Below, one piece after another: positions 39,601 to 54,200 of a stretch of DNA of 64,000 nucleotides. The notes below the pieces were generated by a model. It had not been told where the DNA came from and did not search any database. It saw only the letters and a list, made by a program, of their open reading frames with translations. Position 1 is the stretch's first letter; every line of letters starts with the position of its first letter. Source of the DNA: Petrolisthes cinctipes (Eukaryota; Arthropoda; Malacostraca; Decapoda; Porcellanidae). The position numbers and the translations under genes are program-made. The stretch is from the NCBI GenBank assembly GCA_033782935.1, contig JAWQEG010000128.1, positions 806,001 to 870,000 on the forward strand, given 5' to 3'.

Positions 39601-42600
39601 TATATGCTCAAAACATGCTCAAAATCGATATTTTAGGTGCCCAAAAGTCGATATGTGCATTCATCTTCTGTAGTCGTTTATATCTCAAATTAAGGCTCAA
39701 AACACCCGAAAATTCAATATTTTGGGGTCCCAGAAGAGCTCTGTACATGCCTACTCAGTGCAAGAATATTTTCAAATTATAGGCTAAAAACATTGCTAAA
39801 AATCGATATTTTAGGTGCCAAAGAGTCGATATCTCAAATTAAGGCCCAAAACACCCGAAAATTCGATATTTAGGGGTCCCAGAAGCGATCTTTACATGCC
39901 TACTCCGTGTTAGAGTATTTTCAAAATACAGGCCAAAAACATACTGAAAATCGATCTTTTAGGTGCCCAAAAGTCGATATGTGCATGCATCTTCAGTACC
40001 CGTTTATATCTCAAATTCAGGCTCAAAACACCCGAAAAATCGTTATTTTGGGGTCCCAGAAGCGATCTGTACATGCCTACTCCGTGTTAGAGTATTTTCA
40101 AAATACATGCCCAAAACATGCTGAAAATCGATATTTTAGATGCCCAAAGTCAATAAGTGCATGTATCTTCTGTACCCGTTTATATCTCAAATTCAGGCTC
40201 AAAACACCCGAAAATTCAATATTTTGGGGTCCCAGAAGCGCTCTGTACATGCCTACTCAGTGCTAGAATATTTTCAAATTATAGGCTAAAAACATGCTAA
40301 AAATCGATATTTTAGGTGCCAAAAAGTCGATATCTCAAAGTAAAGCCAAAAACACCGGAAAATTCGATATTTAGGGGTCCCAGAAACGATCTGTACATGC
40401 CTACTCCGTGTTAGAGTATTTTCAAAATACAGGCCAAAAACATACTGAAAATCGATCTTTTAGGTGCCCAAAAGTCGATATGTGCATGCATCTTCTGTAC
40501 CCGTTTATATCTCAAATTCTGTCCCTAAACACCCGAAAATTCGATATTTTTGGGGTCCCAGAAGCGATCTGTACATGCCTACTCAGTGCTAGAGTATTTT
40601 CAAAGTACAGGCCCAAAACATGCTCAAAATCGATTTTTTACGATGCCCAAAGTCAATATGTGCATGTATCTTCTGTACCCGTTTATATATCAAATTCAGG
40701 TTCAAAACACCCGAAAATTTAATATTTTGGGGTCCCAGAAGCAATCTGTACATGCCTACTCAGTGCTAGAATATTTTCAAAATATAGGCTAAAAACATGC
40801 TAAAAATCGATATTTTAGGTGCCAAAAAGTCGATATCTCAAATTCATGCCCAAAACACCCGAAAATTCGATATTTAGGGGTCACAGAAGCGCTCTGTACA
40901 TGCCTACTCAGTGCTAGAATATTTTCAAAATATAGGCTCAAAACATGCTCAAAATCGATATTTTAGGTGCCCAAAAGTCGATATGTGCATGCATCTTCTG
41001 TACTCGTTCATATCTCAAATTCAGGCTTAAAACCCCCGAAAATTCGATATTTTGGGGTCCCAGAAGCGATCTGTACATGCCTACTCCGTGTTAGAGTATT
41101 TTCAAAATACAGGCCAAAAACATACTGAAAATCGATCTTTTAGGTGCCCAAAAGTCGATATGTGCATGCATCTTCTGTACCCGTTTATATCTCAAATTCT
41201 GGCCCTAAACACCCGAAAATTCAATATTTTGGGTTCCCAGAAGTAATCTATACATGCCTACTCAGTGCTAGAATATTTTCAAAATATAGGCTAAAAACAT
41301 GCTAAATATCGATATTTTAAGTGCCAAAAAGTCGATATCTCAAATTCAGTCCCAAAACACCCGAAAATTCGATATTTAGGGGTCACAGAAGCGATCTGTA
41401 CATGCCTACTCCGTGTTAGAGTATTTACATAATACAGGCCCAAAACATGTTCAAAATCGATGTTTTAGGTGCCCAAAAGTCGATATGTGCATGCATCTTC
41501 AGTACCCGTTTATATCTCAAATTCAGGCTCAAAACACCCGAAAAATCGTTATTTTGGGGTCCCAGAAGCGATCTGTACATGCCTACTCCGTGTTAGAGTA
41601 TTTTCAAAATACATGCCCAAAACATGCTGAAAATCGATATTTTAGATGCCCAAAGTCAATAAGTGCATGTATCTTCTGTACCCGTTTATATCTCAAATTC
41701 AGGCTCAAAACACCCGAAAATTCAATATTTTGGGGTCCCAGAAGCGCTCTGTACATGCCTACTCAGTGCTAGAATATTTTCAAATTATAGGCTAAAAACA
41801 TGCTAAAAATCGATATTTTAGGTGCCAAAAAGTCGATATCTCAAAGTAAAGCCAAAAACACCGGAAAATTCGATATTTAGGGGTCCCAGAAACGATCTGT
41901 ACATGCCTACTCCGTGTTAGAGTATTTTCAAAATACAGGCCAAAAACATACTGAAAATCGATCTTTTAGGTGCCCAAAAGTCGATATGTGCATGCATCTT
42001 CTGTACCCGTTTATATCTCAAATTCTGGCCCTAAACACCCGAAAATTCGATATTTTTGGGGTCCCAGAAGCGATCTGTACATGCCTACTCAGTGCTAGAG
42101 TATTTTCAAAGTACAGGCCCAAAACATGCTCAAAATCGATTTTTTACGATGCCCAAAGTCAATATGTGCATGTATCTTCTGTACCCGTTTATATATCAAA
42201 TTCAGGTTCAAAACACCCGAAAATTTAATATTTTGGGGTCCCAGAAGCAATCTGTACATGCCTACTCAGTGCTAGAATATTTTCAAAATATAGGCTAAAA
42301 ACATGCTAAAAATCGATATTTTAGGTGCCAAAAAGTCGATATCTCAAATTCATGCCCAAAACACCCGAAAATTCGATATTTAGGGGTCACAGAAGCGCTC
42401 TGTACATGCCTACTCAGTGCTAGAATATTTTCAAAATATAGGCTCAAAACATGCTCAAAATCGATATTTTAGGTGCCCAAAAGTCGATATGTGCATGCAT
42501 CTTCTGTACTCGTTCATATCTCAAATTCAGGCTTAAAACCCCCGAAAATTCGATATTTTGGGGTCCCAGAAGCGATCTGTACATGACTACTCCGTGTTAG

Positions 42601-44833
42601 AGTATTTTCAAAATACAGGCCAAAAACATACTGAAAATCGATCTTTTAGGTGCCCAAAAGTCGATATGTGCATGCATCTTCTGTACCCGTTTATATCTCA
42701 AATTCTGGCCCTAAACACCCGAAAATTCAATATTTTGGGTTCCTAGAAGTAATCTATACATGCCTACTCAGTGCTAGAATATTTTCAAAATATAGGCTAA
42801 AAACATGCTAAATATCGATATTTTAAGTGCCAAAAAGTCGATATCTCAAATTCAGTCCCAAAACACCCGAAAATTCGATATTTAGGGGTCACAGAAGCGA
42901 TCTGTACATGCCTACTCCGTGTTAGAGTATTTACATAATACAGGCCCAAAACATGTTCAAAATCGATGTTTTAGGTGCCCAAAAGTCGATATGTGCATGC
43001 ATCTTCAGTACCCATTTATATCTCAAATTCAGGCTCAAAACACCCGAAAATTCGATATTTTGGGGTCCCAGAAGCGATCTGTACATGCCTACTCCGTGTT
43101 AGAGTATTTTCAAAATACATGCCCAAAACATGCTGAAAATCGATATTTTAGATGCCCAAAGTCAATATGTTCATGTATCTTCTGTACCCGTTTATATCTC
43201 AAATTTAGACTCAAAACACCCGAAAATTCAATATTTTGGGGTCCCAGAAGCAATCTGTACATGCCTACTCAGTGCTAGAATATTTTCAAAATATAGGCTA
43301 AAAACATGCTAAAAATCGATCTTTTAGGTGCCAAAAAGTCGATATCTCAAATTCAGTCCCAAAACACCCGAAACTTCGATATTTAGGGGTCCCAGAAGCG
43401 ATCTGTACATGACTACTCCATGTTAGAGTATTTTCAAAATACAGGCCCAAAACATGCTCAAAATCGATGTTTTAGGTGCCAAAAAGTCGATATGTGCATG
43501 CATCTTCAGTACCCGTTTATATCTCAAATTAAGGCTCAAAACCACCGAAAATTTAATATTTTGGGGTCCCAGAAGCAATCTGTACATGCCTACTCAGTAC
43601 TAGAATATTTTCAAAATATAGGCTAAAAACATGCTAAAAATCGATATTTTAGGTGCCAAAAAGTCGATATCTCATATTCAGGCCCAAAACACCCGAAATT
43701 TCGATATTTAAGGGTCCCAGAAGCGATCTGTACTTGCTTACTCCGTGTTAGAGTATTTACAAAATACAGGCCGAAAACATGCTCAAAATCGATGTTTTAG
43801 GTGCCCAAAAGTCGATATGTGCATGCATCTTAAGTACCCATTTATATCTCAAATTCAAGCTTAAAACACACGAAAATTCGATATTTTAGGGTCCCAGAAG
43901 CGATCTGTACATGCCTACTCCGTGTTAGAGTATTTTCAAAATACATGCCCAAAACATGCTGAAAATCGATATTTTAGATGCCCAAAGTCAATATGTTCAT
44001 GTATCTTCTGTACCCGTTTATATCTCAAATTAAGGCTCAAAACACCCGAAAATTCAATATTTTGGGGTCCCAGAAGCGCTCTGTACATGCCTACTCAGTG
44101 CTAGAATATTTTCAAATTATAGGCTAAAAACATTGCTAAAAATCGATATTTTAGGTGCCAAAGAGTCGATATCTCAAATTAAGGCCCAAAACACCCGAAA
44201 ATTCGATATTTAGGGGTCCCAGAAGCGATCTTTACATGCCTACTCCGTGTTAGAGTATTTTCAAAATACAGGCCAAAAACATACTGAAAATCGATCTTTT
44301 AGGTGCCGAAAAGTCGATATGTGCATGCATCTTCTGTAACCGTTTATATCTCAAATTCTGGGCCTAAACACCCGAAAATTCGATATTTTTGGGTCCCAGA
44401 AGCGATCTGTACATGCCTACTCAGTGCTAGAATGTTTTCAAAATATATGCTCAAAACATGCTCAAAATCGATATTTTAGGTGCCCAAAAGTCGATATGTG
44501 CATTCATCTTCTGTAGTCGTTTATATCTCAAATTAAGGCTCAAAACACCCGAAAATTCAATATTTTGGGGTCCCAGAAGAGCTCTGTACATGCCTACTCA
44601 GTGCAAGAATATTTTCAAATTATAGGCTAAAAACATTGCTAAAAATCGATATTTTAGGTGCCAAAGAGTCGATATCTCAAATTAAGGCCCAAAACACCCG
44701 AAAATTCGATATTTAGGGGTCCCAGAAGCGATCTTTACATGCCTACTCCGTGTTAGAGTATTTTCAAAATACAGGCCAAAAACATACTGAAAATCGATCT
44801 TTTAGGTGCCCAAAAGTCGATATGTGCATGCAT
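36650..44833. repeat. 3,337 / 1,506 / 3,337-bp nearly identical series
   Basis: 36,65x-39,99x matches 41,49x-44,83x at offset 4,843, and a truncated 1,506-bp copy lies between them. Rare markers recur at the expected places: AAATTTAGACTC at ~38,361 and ~43,204, and TGTAGTCGTTTAT at ~39,670 and ~44,513. By eye only a handful of differences separate the 3.3-kb copies, for example CCTAAAATTC against CCGAAAATTC at ~38,202/43,045. This looks like the most recent duplication in the window. 3,337 minus 1,506 is 1,831 bp, which equals seven long and four short monomers. Confidence 0.88.
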
Positions 44834-45729
44834 TTTCTGTAACCGTTTATATCTCAAATTCTGGCCCTAAACACCCGAAAATTCGATATTTTTGGGTCCC
44901 AGAAGCGATCTGTACATGCCTACTCAGTGCTAGAATGTTTTCAAAATATATGCTCAAAACATGCTCAAAATCGATATTTTAGGTGCCCAAAAGTCGATAT
45001 GTGCATTCATCTTCTGTAGTCGTTTATATCTCAAATTCAAGGTCAAAACACCCGAAAATTCGATATTTTGGGGTCCCAGAAGCGATCTGTACATGCCTAC
45101 TCAGTGCTAGAATATTTTCAAAATAAAAGCTCAAAACATGCTAAAAATCGATATTTTAGGTGCGTAAAGGCGATATCTCAAATTCAGGCCCAAAACACCC
45201 GAAAATTCGATATTTTGGGGTCCCAGAAGCGATCTGTACATGCCTACTCCGTGTTAGAGTATTTACAAAATACAGGCCCAAAACATGGTCAAAATCGATG
45301 TTTTAGGTGCCAAAAAGTCGATATGTGCATGCATCTTCTGTACCCGTTTATATCTCAAATTCAGTCCCAAAACACTCGAAAATTCGATATTTAGGGGTCC
45401 CAGAAGCGATTTGTACATGCCTACTCAGTGCTAGAATCTTTTCAAAATATAGGCTCAAAACATGCTCAAAATCGATATTTTTGGTGCGTAAAGGCGATAT
45501 CTCAAATTCATGCCCAAAACACCCGAAAATTCGATATTTTAGGGTCCCACAAGCGATCTGTACATGCATAATCCGTGTTAGAGTATTTTTAAAATACAGG
45601 CCCAAAACATGCTCAAAAACGATGTTTTAGGTGCCCAAAAGACGATATGTGCATGCATCTTCTGTACCCGTTTATATCTCAAATTCAGGCTTAAAACCCC
45701 CGAAAATTCGATATTTTGGGGTCCGAGAA

Positions 45730-48700
45730 GCGATCTGTACATGCCTACTCCGTGTTAGAGTATTTTCAAAATACAGGCCAAAAACATATTGAAAATCGAT
45801 CTTTTAGGTGCCCAAAAGTCGATATGTGCATGCATCTTCTGTACCCGTTTATATCTCAAATTCTGGCCCTAAACACCCGAAAATTCAATATTTTGGGTTC
45901 CCAGAAGTAATCTATACATGCCTACTCAGTGCTAGAATATTTTCAAAATATAGGCTAAAAACATGCTAAACATCGATATTTTAGGTGCCAAAAAGTCGAT
46001 ATCTCAAATAAAGGCCCAAAACACCCGAAAATTCAATATTTAGGGGTCCCAGAAGCGATCTGTACATGCCTACACCGTGTTAGAGTATTTACAAAATACA
46101 GGCCCAAAAGATGCTCAAAATCGATGTTTTAGGTGCCCAAAAGTCGATATGTGCATGCATCTTCAGTACCCATTTATATCTCAAATTCAGGCTCAAAACA
46201 CCCGAAAATTCGATATTTTAGGGTCCCAGAAGCGATCTGTACATGCCTACTCCGTGTTAGAGTATTTTCAAAATACATGCCCAAAACATGCTGAAAATCG
46301 ATATTTTAGATGCCCAAAGTCAATATGTTCATGTATCTTCTGTACCCGTTTATATCTCAAATTCAGGCTCAAAACACCCGAAAATTCAATATTTTGGGGT
46401 ACCAGAAGCAATCTGTACATGCCTACTCAGTGCTAGAATATTTTCAAAATATAGGCTAAAAACATGCTAAAAATCGATCTTTTAGGTGCCAAAAAGTCGA
46501 TATCTCAAATTCAGTCCCAAAACACCCGAAACTTTGATATTTAGGGGTCCCAGAAGCGATCTGTACATGCCTACTCCGTGTTAGAGTATTTTCAAAATAC
46601 AGGCCAAAAACATATTGAAAATCGATCTTTTAGGTGCCCAAAAGTCGATATGTGCATGCATCTTCTGTACCCGTTTATATCTCAAATTCTGGCCCTAAAC
46701 ACCCGAAAATTCAATATTTTGGGGTCCCAGAAGCAATCTGTACATGCCTACTCAGTGCTAGAATATTTTTTAAATATAGGCTAAAAAACATACTAAAAAT
46801 CGATATTTTAGGTGCCAAAAAGTCGATATCTCAAATTAAGGCCCAAAACACCCGAAAATTCGATATTTAGGGGTCCCAGAAGCGATCTGTACATGCCTAC
46901 TCCGTGTTAGAGTATTTTCAAAATACAGGCCCAAAACATGCTCAAAATCGATGTTTTAGGTGCCAAAAAGTCGATATGTGCATGCACCTTCAGTACCCGT
47001 TTATATCTCAAATTCAGGCTCAAAACCACCGAAAATATAATATTTTGGGGTCCCAGAAGCAATCTGTACATGCCTACTCAGTGCTAGAATATTTTCAAAA
47101 TATAGGCTAAAAACATGCTAAAAATCGATATTTTAGGTGCCAAAAAGTCGATATCTCAAATTCAGGCCCAAAACACCCGAAAATTCGATATTTAGGGGTC
47201 CCAGAAGCGATCTGTACATGCCTACTCCGTGTTAGAGTATTTTCAAGATACAGGCCCAAAACATGCTCAAAATCGATATTTTTGGTGCCCAAAGTCAATA
47301 TGTGTATGCATCTTCTGTACTCGTTTATATCTCAAATTCAGGCTCAAAAAACCCGAAAATTCGATATTTTGGGGTCCCAGAAGCGCTCTGTACATGCCTA
47401 CTCAGTGCTAGAATATTTTCAAAATATAGGCTCAAAACATGCTAAAAATCGATATTTTATGTGCGTAAAGTCGATATATCAAATTCAGGCCCAAAACACT
47501 CGAAAATTCGATATTTTGGGGTCCCAGAAGCGATCTGTACATGCCTACTCCTTGTTAGAGTATTTTCAAAATACAGGCCCAAAACATGCTCAAAATCGAT
47601 GTTTTAGGTGCCAAAAAGTCGATATCTGCATGCATTTTCAGTACCCGTTTATATCTCAAATTCAGGATCAAAACACCCGAAAATTTAATATTTTGGGGTC
47701 CCAGAAGCAATCTGTACATGCCTACTCAGTGCTAGAATATTTTCAAAATATATGCTAAAAACATGCTAAAAATAGATATTTTAGGTGCCAAAAAGTCGAT
47801 ATCTCAAATTCAGGCCCAAAACACCCGAAAATTCGATATTTAGGGGTCCCAGAAGCGATCTGTACATGCCTACTCCGTGTTAGAGTATTTTCAAAATACA
47901 GGCCCAAAACATGCTCAAAATCGATGTTTTAGGTGCCAAAAAGTCGATATGTGCATGCACCTTCAGTACCCGTTTATATCTCAAATTCAGGCTCAAAACC
48001 ACCGAAAATTTAATATTTTGGGGTCCCAGAAGCAATCTGTACATGCCTACTCAGTGCTAGAATATTTTCAAAATATAGGCGAAAAACATGCTAAAAATCG
48101 ATATTTTAGATGCCCAAAGTCAATATGTTCATGTATCTTCTGTACCCGTTTATATCTCAAATTAAGGCTCAAAACACCCGAAAATTCAATATTTTGGGGT
48201 CCCAGAAGCGCTCTGTACATGCCTACTCAGTGCTAGAATATTTTCAAATTATAGGCTAAAAACATTGCTAAAAATCGATATTTTAGGTGCCAAAGAGTCG
48301 ATATCTCAAATTAAGGCCCAAAACACCCGAAAATTCGATATTTAGGGGTCCCAGAAGCGATCTTTACATGCCTACTCCGTGTTAGAGTATTTTCAAAATA
48401 CAGGCCAAAAACATACTGAAAATCGATCTTTTAGGTGCCCAAAAGTCGATATGTGCATGCATCTTCTGTAACCGTTTATATCTCAAATTCTGGCCCTAAA
48501 CACCCGAAAATTCGATATTTTTGGGTCCCAGAAGCGATCTGTACATGCCTACTCAGTGCTAGAATGTTTTCAAAATATATGCTCAAAACATGCTCAAAAT
48601 CGATATTTTAGGTGCCCAAAAGTCGATATGTGCATTCATCTTCTGTAGTCGTTTATATCTCAAATTCAAGGTCAAAACACCCGAAAATTCGATATTTTGG

Positions 48701-51230
48701 GGTCCCAGAAGCGATCTGTACATGCCTACTCAGTGCTAGAATATTTTCAAAATAAAAGCTCAAAACATGCTAAAAATCGATATTTTAGGTGCGTAAAGGC
48801 GATATCTCAAATTCAGGCCCAAAACACCCGAAAATTCGATATTTTTGGGTCCCAGAAGCGATCTGTACATGCCTACTCCGTGTTAGAGTATTTACAAAAT
48901 ACAGGCCCAAAACATGGTCAAAATCGATGTTTTAGGTGCCAAAAAGTCGATATGTGCATGCATCTTCTGTACCCGTTTATATCTCAAATTCAGTCCCAAA
49001 ACACTCGAAAATTCGATATTTAGGGGTCCCAGAAGCGATTTGTACGTGCCTACTCCGTGTTAGAGTATTTTCAAAATACAGGCCAAAAACATATTGAAAA
49101 TCGATCTTTTAGGTGCCCAAAAGTCGATATGTGCATGCATCTTCTGTACCCGTTTATATCTCAAATTCTGGCCCTAAACACCCGAAAATTCAATATTTTG
49201 GGTTCCCAGAAGTAATCTATACATGCCTACTCAGTGCTAGAATATTTTCAAAATATAGGCTAAAAACATGCTAAACATCGATATTTTAGGTGCCAAAAAG
49301 TCGATATCTCAAATAAAGGCCCAAAACACCCGAAAATTCAATATTTAGGGGTCCCAGAAGCGATCTGTACATGCCTACACCGTGTTAGAGTATTTACAAA
49401 ATACAGGCCCAAAAGATGCTCAAAATCGATGTTTTAGGTGCCCAAAAGTCGATATGTGCATGCATCTTCAGTACCCATTTATATCTCAAATTCAGGCTCA
49501 AAACACCCGAAAATTCGATATTTTAGGGTCCCAGAAGCGATCTGTACATGCCTAATCCGTGTTAGAGTATTTTCAAAATACATGCCCAAAACATGCTGAA
49601 AATCGATATTTTAGATGCCCAAAGTCAATATGTTCATGTATCTTCTGTACCCGTTTATATCTCAAATTCAGGCTCAAAACACCCGAAAATTCAATATTTT
49701 GGGGTACCAGAAGCAATCTGTACATGCCTACACAGTGCTAGAATATTTTCAAAATATAGGCTAAAAACATGCTAAAAATCGATCTTTTAGGTGCCAAAAA
49801 GTCGATATCTCAAATTCAGTCCCAAAACACCCGAAACTTTGATATTTAGGGGTCCCAGAAGCGATCTGTACATGCCTACTCCGTGTTAGAGTATTTTCAA
49901 AATACAGGCCAAAAACATATTGAAAATCGATCTTTTAGGTGCCCAAAAGTCGATATGTGCATGCATCTTCTGTACCCGTTTATATCTCAAATTCTGGCCC
50001 TAAACACCCGAAAATTCAATATTTTGGGGTACCAGAAGCAATCAGTACATGCCTACTCAGTGCTAGAATATTTTTAAAATATAGGCTAAAAAACATACTA
50101 AAAATCGATATTTTAGGTGCCAAAAAGTCGATATCTCAAATTAAGGCCCAAAACACCCGAAAATTCGATATTTAGGGGTCCCAGAAGCGATCTGTACATG
50201 CCTACTCCGTGTTAGAGTATTTTCAAAATACAGGCCCAAAACATGCTCAAAATCGATGTTTTAGGTGCCAAAAAGTCGATATGTGCATGCACCTTCAGTT
50301 CCCTTTTATATCTCAAATTCAGGCTCAAAACCACCGAAAATATAATATTTTGGGGTCCCAGAAGCAATCTGTACATGCCTACTCAGTGCTAGAATATTTT
50401 CAAAATATAGGCATAAAACATGCTAAAAATCGATATTTTAGGTGCCAAAAAGTCGATATCTCAAATTCAGGCCCAAAACACCCGAAAATTCGATATTTAG
50501 GGGTCCCAGAAGCGATCTGTACATGCCTACTCCGTGTTAGAGTATTTTCAAGATACAGGCCCAAAACATGCTCAAAATCGATATTTTTGGTGCCCAAAGT
50601 CAATATGTGTATGCATCTTCTGTACTCGTTTATATCTCAAATTCAGGCTCAAAAAACCCGAAAATTCGATATTTTGGGGTCCCAGAAGCGCTCTGTACAT
50701 GCCTACTCAGTGCTAGAATATTTTCAAAATATAGGCTCAAAACATGCTAAAAATCGATATTTTATGTGCGTAAAGTCGATATATCAAATTCAGGCCCAAA
50801 ACACTCGAAAATTCGATATTTTGGGGTCCCAGAAGCGATCTGTACATGCCTACTCCTTGTTAGAGTATTTTCAAAATACAGGCCCAAAACATGCTCAAAA
50901 TCGATGTTTTAGGTGCCAAAAAGTCGATATCTGCATGCATTTTCAGTACCCGTTTATATCTCAAATTCAGGATCAAAACACCCGAAAATTTAATATTTTG
51001 GGGTCCCAAAAGCAATCTGTACATGCCTACTCAGTGCTAGAATATTTTCAAAATATAGGCTAAAAACATGCTAAAAATCGATATTTTAGGTGCCAAAAAG
51101 TCGATATCTCAAATTCAGGCCCAAAACACCCGAAAATTCGATATTTAGGGGTCCCAGAAGCGATCTGTACATGCCTACTCCGTGTTAGAGTATTTTCAAA
51201 ATACAGGCCCAAAACATGCTCAAAATCGAT
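45730..51230. repeat. 3,305-bp higher-order repeat
   Basis: 45,73x-47,925 matches 49,035-51,230 at offset 3,305. Shared oddities include GGGGTACCAG at ~46,400 and ~49,705, and CCCAAAAGATGC at ~46,101 and ~49,406. An additional match at offset 3,629 links 45,068 to 48,697. The longest open frame in the array (50,209-51,063) lies here and is a repeat artefact. Confidence 0.82.
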
Positions 51231-54200
51231 ATTTTAGTTGCCAAAAAGTCGATATGTGCATGCATCTTCAGTACCCGTTTATATCTCAAATTCAGGATCA
51301 AAACACCCGAAAATTCGATATTTTGGGGTCCCAGAAGCGATCTGTACATGCCTACTCCGTGTTAGAGTATTTTCAAAGTACAGGCCGAAAACATGCTAAA
51401 ATCGATATTTTAGGTGCGTAAAGGCGATATCTCAAATTCAGGCCCAAAACACACTAAAATTCGATATTTTGTGGTCCCAGAAGCGATCCGTACATGCCTA
51501 CACCGTGTTAGAGTATTTACAAAATACAGGCCCAAAACATGCTCAAAATCGATGTTTTAGGTGCTCAAAAGTCGATATGTGCATGCATCTTTAGTACCCG
51601 TTTATATCTCAAATTCAGGCTCAAAACACCCGAAAATTCAATATTTTGTTTCTTAGAAGCGATCTGTACATGCCTACTCAGTGCTAGAATATTTTCAAAA
51701 TATAGGCTAAGAAACATACTAAAAATCGATATTTTAGGTGCCAAAAAGTCGATATCTCAAATTAAGGCCCAAAACACCCGAAAATTCGATATTTAGGGGT
51801 CCCAGAAGCGATCTATACATGCCTACTCCGTGTTAGAGTATTTTCAAAATACAGGCCCAAAACATGCTCAAAATCGATATTTTAGTTGCCAAAAAGTCGA
51901 TATGTGCATGCATCTTCAGTACCCGTTTATATCTCAAATTCAGGATCAAAACACCCGAAAATTCGATATTTTGGGGTCCCAAAAGCGATCTGTACATGCC
52001 TACTCCGTGTTAGAGTATTTTCAAAGTACAGGTCCAAAACATGCTAAAAATCGATATTTTAGGTGCGTAGAGGCGATATCTCAAATTCAGGCCCAAAACA
52101 CACGAAAATTCGATATTTTGGGGTCCCAGAAGCGATCTGTACATGCCTACTCCGTGTTAGAGTATTTACAAAATACAGGCCCAAAACATGCTGAAAATCG
52201 ATATTTTAGATGCCCAAAGTCAATATGTGCATGCATCTTCAGTACCCGTTTATATCTCAAATTCAGGCTCAAAACACCCGAAATTTCAATATTATGGGAT
52301 CCCAGAAGCAATCTGTACATGCCTACTCAGTGCGAGAATATTTTCAAAATATAGTCTAAAAAACATACTAAAAATCGATATTTTAGGTGCCAAAAAGTCG
52401 ATATCTCAAATTAAGGCCCAAAACACCCGAAAATTCGATATTTAGGGGTCCCAGAAGCGATCTGTACATACCTACTCCGTGTTAGAGTATTTTCAAAATA
52501 CAGGCCCAAAACATGCTAAAAATCGATGTTTTAGTTGCCCAAAAGTCGATATGTGCATGCATCTTCAGTACCCGTTTATATCTCAAATTCTGGCTCAAAA
52601 CACCCGAAAAATCGATATTTTGGGGTCCCAGAAGCGATCTGTACATGCCTACTCCGTGTTAGAGTATATTAAAAATACATGCCCAAAACATGCTGAAAAT
52701 CGATATTTTAGATGCCCAAAGTCAATAAGTGCATGTATCTTCTGTACCCGTTTATATCTCAAATTCAGGCTCAAAACACCCGAAAATTCAATATTTTGGG
52801 GTCCCAGAAGCGCTCTGTACATTCCTACTCAGTGCTAGAATATTTTCAAATTATAGGCTAAAAACATGCTAAAAATCGATATTTTAGGTGCCAAAAAGTC
52901 GATATCTCAAATTAAGGCTCAAAACACCCGAAAATTCGATATTTAGTGGTCCCAGAAGCGATCTGTACATGCCTACTCCGTGTTAGAGTATTTACAATGT
53001 ACAGGCCCAAAACATGCTCAAAATCGATGTTTTAGGTGCCCAAAAGTCGATATGTGCATGCATCTTCAGTACCCATTTATATCTCAAATTCTGGCCCTAA
53101 ACACCCGAAAATTCGATATTTTTGGTCCCAGAAGCGATCTGTACATGCCTACTCAGTGCTAGAATGTTTTCAAAATATAGGCTCAAAACATGCTCAAAAT
53201 CGATATTTTAGGTTCCCAAAAGTCGATATGTGCATGCATCTTCTGTAGTCGTTTATATCTCAAATTCAAGGTCAAAACACCCGAAAATTCGATATTTTGG
53301 GGTCCCAGAAGCGATCTGTACATGCCTACTCAGTGCTAGAATATTTTCAAAATAAAAGCTCAAAACATGCTAAAAATCGATATTTTAGGTGCGTAAAGGC
53401 GATATCTCAAATTCAGGCCCAAAACACCGGAAAATTCGATATTTTGGGGTCCCAGAAGCGATCTGTACATGCCTACTCCGTGTTAGAGTATTTACAAAAT
53501 ACAGGCCTAAAACATGGTCAAAATCGATGTTTTAGGTGCCCAAAAGTCGATATGTGCATACATCTTCAGTACCCGTTTATATCTCAAATTCAGTCCCAAA
53601 ACACTCGAAAATTCGATATTTAGGGGTCCCAGAAGCAATCTGTACATGCCTACTCCGTGTTAGAGTATTTTCAAAATACAGGCCAAAAACATACTGAAAA
53701 TCGATCTTTTAGGTGCCCAAAAGTCGATATGTGCATGCATCTTATGTACCCGTTTATATCTCAAATTCTGGCCCTAAACACCCGAAAATTCAATATTTTG
53801 GGGTCCCAGAAGCAATCTGTACATGCCTACTCAGTGCTAGAATATTTTCAAAATATAGGCTCAAAAAATGGTAAAAATAGATATTTTAGGTTCGTAAAGG
53901 CGATATCTCAAATTCAGGCCCAAAACACCCGTAAATTCGATATTTTGGGGTCCCAGAAGCGTTCTGTACATGCCTACTCCGTGTTAGAGTATTTTCAAAA
54001 TACATGCCCATAACATGCTGAAAATCGATATTTTAGATGCCCAAAGTCAATATGTGTTTGTATCTTCTGTACCCGTTTATATCTCAAATTCAGGCTCAAA
54101 ACACCCTAAAATTCAATATTATGGTGTCCCAGAAGCAATCTGTACATGCCTATTCAGTGCTAGAATATTTTCAAAATATAGGCTAAAAACATGCTAAAAA

